This document shows positions 43,210 through 54,203 of a DNA stretch of 64,000 nt, one piece after another. Under the pieces are notes generated by a model that did no database searches, had not been told where the DNA came from, and saw only the letters and a list, made by a program, of their open reading frames with translations. Location: NCBI GenBank assembly GCA_940337035.1, contig CALNHX010007592.1:1-64000 (forward strand), written 5' to 3'. Position 1 is the stretch's first letter. Each line of letters starts with the position of its first letter. A program made the translations under genes and the position numbers. The stretch is from Agriotes lineatus (Eukaryota; Arthropoda; Insecta; Coleoptera; Elateridae).

Positions 43210-43919
43210 GTGGTTTGATTGTCAACCAATGGCATTCTTTAATTTGAAAATAAAGTACCAATCAAACGATTATTTTAGCGACAATATGTCGAAGAGCTTC
43301 ATTTCAGCGACAATGTTTTCTGTAACTATTTTTTAATGAAAAATAACTTTGATTTTAGTTTTCAAAAAGTTTTGTTTGTTCGTTTGTAAAAATGTTGCTA
43401 GGACGCTTACTATTCGAAGAGTACTAGTTTTGTGAATTTAATGTATTTTATTGACCATTTTCAATAATTTAAAAATTAAATTGTCAAGACGAATATGACT
43501 CTAGGTCTAAATATTGCCGGCCATTTTTGCTCTTCAGATTGATTCGTTTCTGTTGGTTTGGAGAATAATATTTTCGTCGCCACAGAAACTCGTATCTGAA
43601 TCGCAAACATTATTGTCGGCACAATTTTGACCTCTCGTCCTATTATTACTGATTGTTTAGCGAATTTTGGTATTTAGGGCTCTTGGGTGATTTTTAACAA
43701 CTTTTCTTGATATTTTTTTGCTCTATCTTAATTGCTACTATGCCTTTACTTGAAACGCTACTTTTTATTTTAATCACAGTTGGCTAGATTACAAAAACTC
43801 TATTCATACAAAAAGGTGCATTGTCGTGGCCTACAAAACTGATAAAGCTTTTATATTGATTTCTTTCAAAATAAAAAAGGTATTTAGGTGTCCTCTTGAA
43901 AAGTGAAACACACTGTATA

Positions 43920-44690
43920 TTAAAGTTTTTATGTATTAGGAGCTAGTAAATTTACGGCCAATTTGTTTTGTAGTGTTTGCCAATTAGCATAACTATCTCT
44001 TCATTTACATTATCGAACGTACTTTTAATCTCACTTTCTGTTACTTTGTTGATACATCGCTTTTTATTAATTTCTTGTTGTTCTACCAATGATTTTACGT
44101 TGTTATTTGTGTTGTTCTTCGTTATTTGTTATTGTATTTTAATAACAATTATGTTTGCGTGAGTTTGGCTTTGTATAAGCAGTGGAAACTGTTAATTGCT
44201 TCATTAGTTCATTAGTCACCAATTCACTCCAACTAACTGTAGAAATCGTGAAGAGTCTTTGCAAACAGTAAACATGTAGTCTCGTATTTGGCACCCAAAA
44301 CAGAAGACTATTTCAAACACATCTGTACAGAATATCGATGACTTTGACAAATGAGCAACTATGAATGTTATTAATAGTAGTATATTATATTCCTTAATAT
44401 AGTTCTGACAGAGCTAATAATCAAGGATACATTTCGCAATCAGAATTACATATAAAAATGAATGAATACAATATATTTTGCGTGTCTACTACAGAAGTCA
44501 ATGGTGGATTTCAGAATAAGGGTAAGACGTAGTATATTATCGATGCAAGTCGTTGGGGATTGGTTGAAAGTACTCACATGGAGATGACTAATTACTTGAG
44601 TAACATCATTCGACAGATGTAAGCAATAGTCGATGAAATGTGTCAAAAATATAAGTGAAGTGGTAATTCTTACTTATTACCTTTTTAATT
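43920..44690. other. Intergenic, nothing recognised
   Basis: No coding pattern or structural repeats noticed. Confidence 0.4.
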
Positions 44691-44696
44691 GTTATA

Positions 44697-44829
44697 CAGG
44701 GTGGCCAACTTAAATGTACGCAGCTTTAAGCAGGTGAGTATGCAACACACATTACATTTCAATGGCTATTATAATGTGTGTTGCATACTCACCTGCTTAA
44801 AGCTGCGTACATTTAAGTTGGGCACCCTA
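44697..44829. mobile_element. Near-perfect palindromic element, 133 bp
   Basis: CAGGGTGGCCAACTTAAATG..GCAACACACATTA and TAATGTGTGTTGC..CATTTAAGTTGGGCACCCT form arms of about 57 bases with one or two mismatches and a loop of about 17 bases. TA lies outside at both ends. It looks like a minimal TA-inserting MITE or foldback. Confidence 0.85.
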
Positions 44830-44835
44830 TATATA

Positions 44836-45100
44836 TACAGGGTGAGTCGGAAAGTAAGTACAAAATTTCGGGGTGGTATACTATACGTCAATTTATGTCT
44901 AAAAACGCATAAGTGCATACCAATTTTCATTTGTTTTCGAATTACAGCGTCTTAAAAGTTTAAGTCTAATCAAGTAAGGCTGGAACATTTTAATTCGGTC
45001 AATTGTCAAACAATAGCCTGTCATTTGCAGTTGATTGCTCATGATTTTTTAAGATTTTCTAATTCATTTGAAGGCTGCAGTTCTCATAAAAGAAGAACAT
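44836..45100. mobile_element. One-ended mariner-like terminus
   Basis: TACAGGGTGAGTCGGAAAGT at 44,836 has the TA plus CAGGGTG.. form of mariner-type ends seen elsewhere here. Roughly 250 bases of non-coding sequence follow, but neither a transposase remnant nor the opposite end is visible. Confidence 0.3.
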
Positions 45101-46140
45101 CAAGATGAACTCAGGAGAGTAAGAGGCGCTGTTAGTATACGAACCTGAAAATTTCTAAAGGTTCTTGGAGATACCTTTGAAAATGTATTAAAAAATGTTA
45201 AAGTTTTGTAATAAAACATTGTAATTTTCAAACTTGTCTACGTGTTTAAATGTGATTCTTTAAAACGATAACAACTTTTGAGGTCATAAATTGATGTGTA
45301 ATATACATTCCCGGAGTTTGAAACTTGATGACCCACAGTGTATAATGGAAATATTTGAATTTGTAGAACAGCATAATACCTCACCATGAAACAGGAGAAA
45401 GGAGAACATTTAATGTTTGATAAGTTCGTTAGGGAATATATCAAAAGAAATACAATTCATTTGGAAACATATGAGCCCCACAAAATACAAGAAATTGAAG
45501 CAAATTGCCAGTCATAATATAAAGTCTCTAAAAAATGTAACGAAAATTTGGACCTAAGAAATCTATTTCACTGTGTATATTTGAATAAAATATAGATTTT
45601 TCTATATTTGTCGGTTAGCAGATTTAGAAAATGGTAAATGAACCATTTAAATGTACAAAAATGTTAAATACCATGAATTGCCAGTTCAATAAAAGAATAC
45701 ATATATGTTTACATAGATTCAATCAACGCGCCAAACAAAAATTCTGAAAAATGAAGATACTGAATGTTAGCGTACTTAAAAACGCCGAATGCGATACCAG
45801 GTATAATACATATGATCCATTATACCAATAATCATTATTTTGAAAATATGTCTTTGTTTTCAATTGTTGGCAGTCCTATGTTACATTTATAATTCTTAAA
45901 CCATAATATTTTGCAATGTAATTGTTAGTGCCAAATTCAATTATGCTTGGTTTAAAATAAACTGTAGCTCATGATTAACTGGAGCAGCAAATTTTTCTGC
46001 ATCATTGTTGTGCAACAGGAGACACCTGCATAAAATTATATACACATTTTCTGATTTCCTATATTGATACACAATTTTTTGAATAAACAATTAAAGTTAA
46101 AAAGTTCAGGGTGCTTTATTCCACGCATAGGAATATCGCC
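45101..46140. other. Intergenic, nothing recognised
   Basis: A+T-rich; no supported feature. Confidence 0.4.
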
Positions 46141-46144
46141 TGAG

Positions 46145-46402
46145 ACTTGGTGGGTCAAGGCCGCCGAAATATCTCTTTGCCAAACCTAGTCATCTGGCAC
46201 ACCATAACGGCGTACTGGGTGATGTGGTTAGCATCACGGCTTCGACGACTGCCTTACTTTCCCTACTTCCACAGTCGTGGTTTTGGTACCCATTTTTTAA
46301 GACGACTGCGTGGGCCGCCCGCCAGTTGCCAGATGTGGGGATTGAACCCCGTATCGTGGCACCGCAGCCGAACTCCCTAACCGCTCGGCTACACCGACGA
46401 TG
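46145..46402 (-). mobile_element. tRNA-Ser-like-headed SINE (minus strand)
   Basis: On the minus strand from about 46,402 the head reads GTCGGTGTAGCCGAGCGG (A box TAGCCGAGCGG), TTAGGGAGTTCGGCTGCGG and then GGGGTTCAATCCCC (B box) near 46,338. The spacing is long, as in type II tRNAs with an extra arm such as Ser or Leu. A G+C-rich body follows to about 46,145. Fusion to a body marks it as a SINE. Confidence 0.75.
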
Positions 46403-49400
46403 AATAAACAGTTAGGAGTTCCATAAAACTTTTCTTATTAAAGATATGTTAGCAGTTCAACGTTCGTGCATAAGCATAATGAGTTTCCTACGCCTATTCG
46501 AAATAATTGAAGTCGTTGTTAAGTAGGTGTACCTATATTAAACACGTAGTTATTTCATGTCATCTTCGCGCTTATGGCCTATTTTGTCCGATCTTCTGCC
46601 CCCAGTATACATGTCAAATTCTTTCTGATATCCACATTTGTGGTCTAAATACCTATTTTTTTAAGTTTTACTTCAATATAGGACATACACAATATTTTGT
46701 TATTTATGAAGTCACTGATGGGGATGTGTAGACTATATCATTACATTAAATTCTACAAAACATTTTACTCACTTTTATTTTATACAAGGCTGAGCAAGTT
46801 ATATAAGTGAAATATTTTGCTAACCATCATACATCACTTTGAATTAGCTTTATATCAGAAATATAATATTGTTAAATGTTAGAATTGCTTATGCATGCTA
46901 ATGCATTTCCAAATAGTCTAAGATACGCAATTAAGACGGTTAAGAAACAGTTAATCAACTATTAACACTAACTTATTGATCTATTATCCAGAGAATAACA
47001 TTCCATTTACGCCTAGCAATTTAATAGAGCGTGACACAATATCTATTTGTATAACATTAAAAATTAGCAGCGTTATGTACCTCTCTGGCTTATAAGAATT
47101 ATAGAAAAGAGAAATGGTACGTAGCGTTGTGATCATTGTGTAGTTATTAAGTCAATGTTACTTGCCTAATAAATAAATACAAAATAATTTACCAAAACAC
47201 GGTTAGAGAAACTAGAAATTATAACACCTATTGTTTTTTATTATTATAAAGCTTTAATTAAACTTAGGGTTGTATGCCACGTATAGAACCATTATCAAGT
47301 GATGATTATTAAAATAGTTTTGTTTTTTTAAAATTACCTAATTTTGTGTAAGATAGTTTAACTTGAACAAACATTTATTATCAGTTAAAATTGAATTCTT
47401 AATTTTTACACCAATCAACAAAATTTTATATATCAGACATATATACCTATCCGTAAAAGCTCCAGAATTAAGCTGCGTGGTAAAATGTCTAGAAGGCGCT
47501 CAAGCAGAGTTAATGCTGGACTATGACCTTTGCAACACGAAAATTCCTTATGGAAACAACGCTTTTGGGCGTTTTAGCACCTAATCTTCCCCCATAGGGC
47601 AGTTTGAAGAGCAGGATATGAAAACACGTACTGCTAGTTCCTGATCTCAAAGGGCGCTTTCTTAGAAAATTCAGCCTAAAATGATGCTTGACCATGAACC
47701 GAACGTGAGTCTATTAATAGCAGTTAGTTGGAAGCTACAATGTATACAATGTTATTCATGTTTTTACATCTTTTTAATTGTCACTTATTTGCAATTTGAA
47801 CATTTTAAGGAATTTTATAATAAATTGTCAAGTAACTGGCAGCGAACAAGAATTTCTATTTTGCGCGCTTGGCTATTTATTACTGAAGTATGTATGCAAA
47901 TGCATTTGCGTTCTAAAAGCAATAAGTCATAGTCGCCTACTGGCATTTTAAAACTCTTATTACATTGAGCTGTCAAGCATAACGGCTGCATAAATTGCAA
48001 TTAGCATGCTAGCAAATTAACTCGTTGTCAGGTGACTGTCAGAAGCAAACTTCAAAACAAACACTGATAATAGTTACAAGTAGCTGAGAAGCGGCCCCGA
48101 GCAGTTTACTATCGGAGCGTTAAAGTTATGATAAGGGTCCCCTGAAAAAGGACTTCCTAATTGCCCATCACTGGGCTGAAGTGCTAATTATTCATATGGT
48201 GCCATAATTGTTAATTAACTCGTCATTTAATGACCTAACTTGTAAATCAGATATGCAAATCAGGGTGCCATGTTTTGTACCCATAAAGAACTGTTAATTG
48301 AACGAAATGTTGGAACCAGAATTTGCTCAATAACAATGTACGGTTTCTTAACTCAATCAGCTATCCAATTTTACACCGCAATTTTAATCTATTACTGAAA
48401 AGTTATTAAAATAGACAATTTATAATAACTAAACTAATATTTTTACATGAACGAAGTTCTAATAAAAACGCAACTGATTTTTAATAAAATCTATCAACAT
48501 TGAACTGGGATTATAAATGCATTAGAATGATCTATACGTAACACTAAATACCCTTATTTTCACTGCGTACTGTATATACGTATTTAGTACAGAATATTTG
48601 ACAACTAAAATTATGAATCAAGCAAAACTGCATTCTAGAACATCTTTGTTAGCTTGCTGCCACCATTATTAACTAACTTATAAACTAGTCATAATTACGG
48701 CTCAATGAAATTATAAAAAGCGTTTCCAGTTACAGTCAACACTTGGATGCGATTTCAAACATCCATACTAAACCAAAAAAGACAATACATTGTTTTGAAT
48801 ACTGTGGAAGGGTATTATTCCTTAATCGACAGATAATACAAGCCACTTCTTACAGTTATTCTTGGTCGCCACTGTACTATGCTATTTGTTTTTATCTTTG
48901 CGAGCAACATGTCCCGCCCAACTCCATTTCAAGCTAGCAGGCCGGTGTACTAGATCTGTCACCTATGTCCGTTGACGAATAGCAACGTTTCTTATTTTGT
49001 ACCTGATATTAACACCAAGCCTTGCCCTCTCCATCTGCTTTTGGGTTACTCTTAGCCTTTAGGCACTTTTCTTGGTTAAAGTCATAGTTTGTAGTCCAAA
49101 AGTACTGGACGTATATTAGGGTGACCAGACGTCCCAATTATTCGGGATTTGTCCCTATTTTTGGTTAGATGTCCCGATGCCTCCGAAGTGTATTTTCGGG
49201 GCTGTTGTATGTTTCAATTTTCAAATACATACAACTATTATTTTTCGAGCATAGATAATTCATTCCAAAAATGATAGTTTGGCGCTCTCTATCCATTTCA
49301 GTTTCTACAGTAATAATATAAGAACTTCAAGCAAATTTCAACACCAAAACAAATATAAGGTCCGATCGTGTATGGTCGGGTTCTCATACTAGATTCTCTC

Positions 49401-49780
49401 TCTCATCCAACCTCGCCTTGAAGCATGCGCAGTTGGATTTTTGCAGGCTAAAAATTGAAGTGCCTTTGCACCTGCTTCGATTAATAGTGTAGTTTTGCTA
49501 GTTCCGTGATATTAATTTTCTGCAGTGATACAATTAAAAGTATTAATAACCTTAAACAATAGACAACTACCAAAATACTTACAATGATGTGAAAATCCAA
49601 AGTCCAAATTTTTATTGAAACATTATTATTATTATTATTTCCACTTCTCACCTTCACACCCTTGTATCTTCTTATTAATTTTCTGATAATTTTCAAATTC
49701 TGTTCAATTATACTAGCCTTGAAAAGGGTTGTTTTTATATTATGCAAACCATTAGCCCACTATAATCAAAAATAAAGGCG
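46403..49780. other. A+T-rich intergenic, nothing recognised
   Basis: Over 3 kb without coding pattern, tandem or inverted repeats that I can support. A (TTA)n run lies at about 49,623-49,641. The short frames here look like chance. Confidence 0.45.
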
Positions 49781-49781
49781 G

Positions 49782-49997
49782 AAAGTCGTAGTAGGCTTAG
49801 CTTTATTAAAAATGTTATTTAAGGAAATTGTTCAGAACCACAAGAAAATTAGTGTAATTGGTGAAAAGTTTCAATCGACCAGAAAATAAGTATTGAAGAT
49901 ACTGTGGCGTCAAGGTAAAAAATGAAATAATTTTTGTGGTTCTGAGCAACTTGTTCAAATAACCCTTTCTGTCTAAACTAGGCCTACTAAGATTTTT
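49782..49997. mobile_element. Short foldback element, about 216 bp
   Basis: The arm GTCGTAGTAGGCTTAG..GTTATTTAAGG..TTGTTCAGAACCACAAG (49,785-49,845) pairs with AATTTTTGTGGTTCTGAGCA..AAATAACCC..AGGCCTACTAAG (49,930-49,992) with some gaps. No coding content. Superfamily unclear. Confidence 0.65.
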
Positions 49998-50169
49998 CAA
50001 TCTTTCTCATTTATTTTTACAGTAGGCTACTGGTTTATGATTAATTTATTTAGAAATTGTAGAAATTACTATTTTAAAGGGTATTATCAGTAACCAAAAT
50101 TTGCAATAGATCAGAAAATAAATAAGAAATGTACAGTGTGAAGGTGTGAAGTGAAACATACTATGTTTG

Positions 50170-50905
50170 GAGATAATATATGAAAGCAGCGCAGCATATG
50201 GATTAGACATGAATCTAAAAAAGACCAAGTATATGGCAATAACAAAAAAAACAACCAACAATGCAAGGAATTACAATAAACAATAAAAGCATCCAACGAA
50301 TATCTGACTATAAATATTTGGGTATGATAATAAATGACGAAGGAAGACAACAAAAGGAAGTGAGAAGCCGAATTGGACAAGCCAGATGTGCGTTTAACAA
50401 CTTAAAATCTCTACTATGTAACCGTAGTTTAAAATTATATCTAAGGAAAAGACTTCTTAAATGCTATGTGTTTTCGGTGCTGCTGTATGGGGTAGAAGCC
50501 TGGACGTTAACACAGGACCTATGCAACAAAATCGGTGCATTTGAAATGTGGGCCTACAGACGCATGCTACGAGTTTCATGGGTGGATAGAATAACCAACG
50601 TACAAATTTTAGAAAAAATGAATTGCTCCTTGGAACTTATGACTACTATAAAACGACGAAAACTAGAGTACCTAGGGCATATAATGAGAGGCGAAAAGTA
50701 CCAATTACTACAATTAATTTTACAAGGTCATATAAAAGGCAAAAGAAGTCCTGGCCGTAGACGCACCTCATGGCTAAAGAATCTCCGAAATTGGTACAAC
50801 AAATCTACAAGATCACTCTTTCGAGCTGCAGTTTCCAAGGTGCAAGTAGCCTTATTGATCGCTAACATCCGTTAGGATATGCACTAGAAGAAGAAGAATA
50901 TATCT
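50170..50905 (+). mobile_element. 5'-truncated LINE (RT thumb to C-terminus)
   Basis: A LINE 3' portion starting in the RT thumb (LDMNLKKTKYM near 50,205; one frame change near 50,255) and ending with the GAAGAAGAAGAA tail near 50,895. Such 5' truncation and short microsatellite tail are normal for LINE insertions. The C-terminal frame is still open, so this copy is younger than the other LINE relics in the window. Confidence 0.85.
50261..50875 (+). pseudogene. LINE ORF2 C-terminal frame (204 codons)
   Basis: The open frame carries the typical block order of the RT-distal region: YKYLGMIINDEGR, EVRSRIGQARCAFNNLK, LLKCYVFSVLLYGVEAWTL (family LLYG.E.WTL), WAYRRMLRVSWVDR (family: RM..I.W.D..TN..VL), RRKLEYLGHIMRG (family R.L.Y.GHI.R) and GKRSPGRRRTSWLKNLR (family GKR..GR...SWL). 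It encodes the end of a reverse transcriptase protein that in full copies copies LINE RNA at the target. It lacks the catalytic core and is not a host gene. Confidence 0.9.
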
Positions 50906-51072
50906 GTTGCTTGCAGTTTCTTCTTCGCTTCACTGTTCATTTTTCATACTTAAAAATTGTAGCAAACTAACGACTCAACCAATACATTTCTTTACCTTCT
51001 GGACCATATAGTATTTTATAGACTCATCTCAAACTTCTAAATGGAGTACAGCGCCCCAAAATGTACCATATA

Positions 51073-51340
51073 CTATTCTACATCTATTACTATATGGGCA
51101 TTTTCAGTTCTGGTCTTTATTTGCGCTGGAGAAAATACATTTTTAGTGATTTTTGCTTCTAAATATTTGAATTCGTCTACTTGCTTTATACTTATATCGT
51201 CTATCATTAATATTTCAATCTTAGCTTGCGAGTTAACTAAGTATTTAGCTCTTTTCACATTCATAGTCATACTCCACTCTTGGTAAGTTGCATCTTGAAC
51301 AATAATGACCTGGATGATTGTCGGCAAAGCTTAAGGTTTA
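51073..51340 (-). mobile_element. LINE RT fragment (minus strand)
   Basis: The 84-codon minus-strand frame reads QVIIVQDATYQEW (family ADD.V.(I/L)A....D after the catalytic motif). It continues with MNVKRAKYLVNSQ (L..N..KTKYM) and KIEILMIDDISIKQVDEFKYL (VD.FKYLG), an RT palm-thumb segment. A few residues are missing between blocks, and it is isolated from the rest. Opposite orientation to the LINE at 50,170-50,905, so a separate insertion. Confidence 0.8.
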
Positions 51341-51344
51341 AGGT

Positions 51345-53995
51345 AGATAAACATTGACTACCTTTTATAGTATCCATGTCTGTCCATCATTGTGTATACT
51401 AACAAAACACACTTACTATATATAAGTTGAATAATATGGGCGATAAACTCCATCGTTAACTCAGGCGTTTCGATGTGGTAATTGGTGCTGCTAACTTACT
51501 TCCTGTCTGTACTAATAGTTACAGTCCAAAGGATTTAAGACAACCCAACAAGCTAAAAGGTCCGATAGCTCAGTGAACTAAGGAGAGGTGATTTTATCTT
51601 TTGTTTGCTCACAAAAAGTGAAAAGGATGCAGAATAATCCGGAAAATTATGAGCGCCACCTGCTGGTATAAAACCTGGATATGGAGTGAAAAGCCTTTCA
51701 ACGCGACACGGACTTCGAAAAAAAAACAGGTCTAATGGGACCGAAACTTAATTTAATACTAGCGTTATGCTTTGCCTAACAAGAGTTATAATAATAGATA
51801 TTTTTTTTCACCAGAGCAACCTCTTTATATTACAATGAAACGTACTAAAAAACTATAACAAAAAACGACAAAATTTATTTTAGTACTTGTCTCGATTCTT
51901 TATTCTTTGATGGTACAAGACAAAGGAACAATACGATTGTGCGTGGTGGCAATCTACAACTTACAATTTGTAATGGCCGCTACCAGTCCTACAGCTACTT
52001 AGAAGTTAGAACTCGCTTTAAATTAAACAAGGAAAAACGAAACCCTAAACTATTTGCTGAAGGCGACGGTACTGGCAAATATTTATGTCTTGCAGAATTA
52101 AAAACAGCGCATATTACGTTAAGCATGCATTGTTCAGTTGATTCTTTTCTCATTTGGGGTTTCGTCTACATCTATCGTAAAAATTCGTTTGTCCTGAACA
52201 AAGAGAAAAGGACCGTCACATCAAACTGGCGGCGCGTGAGAAATGGGGTACCGCCCTAGGGTAGATGCAATGGCGGCGAAAAGTATCGCCGACACATAAA
52301 CCGAAGTCATTCGAAGGTGATTATCTCCAGAGATGGGATACGTTAAAGAAACTTCGAAGATTGCCAAATAGCCTCCTTTAGTTAATTCGACAATGTCGAA
52401 GCTCCAACTTGACCACATACTTAACGTAATGATTTCACCTAACGTATTATTCTGTTACAGTTCTGTCGCTATTAATATCATCGATTGCTTTATATCAATA
52501 TTGGTTAGACCTTCATATACCATATGTTTTTTGCAGGTCACCTAATAGTTCTTGTGATATTGAAGTATTTTTTCTGTTAACTGTTACAAAAACTGATTAT
52601 TTACATGTAACCAAGCTGAAAATATATTGCACTGATCTACACCGATCTTGTTGTCAACCATTGCTTAAATTGATTCTTAATAATTATTTTTCTAGTCTAC
52701 TTAACACGCTCTTTAGATTTAGTCCCCTGTAGATGACTACGTTACCCCTATCTCCCGTTTTGTATAATGATATAAAGTTACCTATTTTCCATTCTTTAGG
52801 AGTTCGTCTCGGTTCTAAGCAAAAGTTTATAAGGTTAATAAGTAATTGCATTTCTTCCATATTTTCTTTATCTATATATACTCCAGATTTATAATTTTAT
52901 ATTAATTGTAAGGCCTAGTATAGTACTGGTAGTATTACAGTACTATGGCAATATTTGGTTCAATGTATTGTACGCCCTTTAACTGCGCGTAAGGTGGAAT
53001 ATTACATTCGGACATTTTTTTCGTTAGTAAATTTGTATAGCGTTTCCAATGTTTGTCGATGTTAATATATTATTATATTCTGTGCGCTAATTTTTATATT
53101 TTTTGTACATTTATACGCTTTGGTAGACTATGCTACACCTATAAAACTTTACTTTATTGCATTTTTATTCCATGCTAAGTTCCTAAATTTCCTTACTTCG
53201 CATTAAATTTGGTTTTGTATGGTTTTATGTTTCTACTTTTCTGGTGTAAGATTTACCAACCATGCCTCGTGATAAAACTAGGAGTTGATATATAAATAAT
53301 TACACAAAATCGTCACAAAGAAATTTAAACAAAAGATACGGGCATAAAGCATGTATGTGCTTCCTCTTAAAAGCTCCAGTGTTGTTTGTTGATAGATCAA
53401 AGCTTTATTTGCTGAAACTGTCACGTTTTGCAGGCCTCTTGTAATTTTACAGTTGTTTTTCAAGTTTCCCATTTCCTATATAATAAAAATAAAAAACCCT
53501 TTAAAGTATTACAAAACACTCAACAATTTGTTGAAAATTTCATTATGCATATTTCATTTTCACCTCAAATATTACCTTGGTTAGGTATGTCAATTTTATC
53601 AGAAATTATATTACCTTAGTACATTCAACTAACGAATGTAGGAAAAATTTAAAACGTTGTATTGGACAAAAAAATAATTTAATTTAATCTAGAGAAGATG
53701 CTGCAGTGTTATAAGTTTATTTTGGTTTGAAAATATTAAGTATTTATTACATTTATTTCGTAAGCTTGTTAGACTGATTTTCTTGACAATATCCCTTATG
53801 CAAATTTAGTTAGAAATTTGCCATGGTAACGGCGAAAATTGATAATCGGAAATTTACCGGAAAATTTCCACTTATGTCACTGTCATCACAAAAAACCGTA
53901 AACTATTAGTACTTAGATATTAGTTTCGTAATTTTTTTAATAAAAATGTTTTCTTTACTGTGTTTTTTCATTCGTGATATTTTCTATCAAAATAT
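51345..53995. other. Intergenic, nothing recognised
   Basis: A 106-codon frame at 51,939-52,259 has no recognisable motif. An isolated A-box-like GATAGCTCAGTG at about 51,566 has no B box. A short hairpin with ATAGTACTG/CAGTACTAT lies near 52,920. Otherwise A+T-rich. Confidence 0.35.
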
Positions 53996-54000
53996 AACGC

Positions 54001-54203
54001 GTGCTTAAAAAATTTCCCTATGGAAATATTTGGAAATATGTTATGCAGCTATTTTTTTTCAACAAAAGCATTCGTGCATGCGAACTGAAAAAATCCCTCC
54101 TCCTTCGGAGTCGGGATTTTTTCAGTTGGCATGCACTCATGCACTTATTGAAAAAATAGCTGCAGAACATATTTCCAAATATTTCCGGAAATTTTTCAAG
54201 CAC
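54001..54203. repeat. Long palindrome, 203 bp
   Basis: Arms of about 95 bases (GTGCTTAAAAAATTTCC at one end, GGAAATTTTTCAAGCAC at the other; GCAGCTATTTTTT..TGCATGC..AACTGAAAAAATCCC inside) are nearly perfect. The loop includes TCCTCCTTCGGAG. It could be a transposon hairpin or a small-RNA-like precursor. Both short frames over it are palindrome artefacts. Confidence 0.9.

Larger units (their letters stand above)
41471..43915 (+). mobile_element. Broken mariner-like element with long inverted ends
   Basis: The left arm (41,471-41,682) and right arm (43,717-43,915) are inverted copies: TGTTTCAC.TTTCA.GAGGACACCT at the outside, AAAATAAAAAGTAGCGTTTG in the middle and GATTAAGATAGAGCAAAAA inside. 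TA flanks both outer ends (41,469 and 43,916). The arms encompass a decayed mariner-superfamily transposase (42,289-43,209), so this is a dead autonomous copy. A CpG-bearing foldback at 41,692-42,070 is inserted near the left arm. Confidence 0.85.

Noticed and set aside
46330..46402. Functional tRNA-Ser or tRNA-Leu gene on the minus strand
   Set aside because: Same reasoning: it is followed by a SINE-like body and stem pairing is incomplete.
51560..51640. tRNA or SINE head at a TAGCTCAGTG motif
   Set aside because: Only an A-box-like match; no B box at the right spacing.
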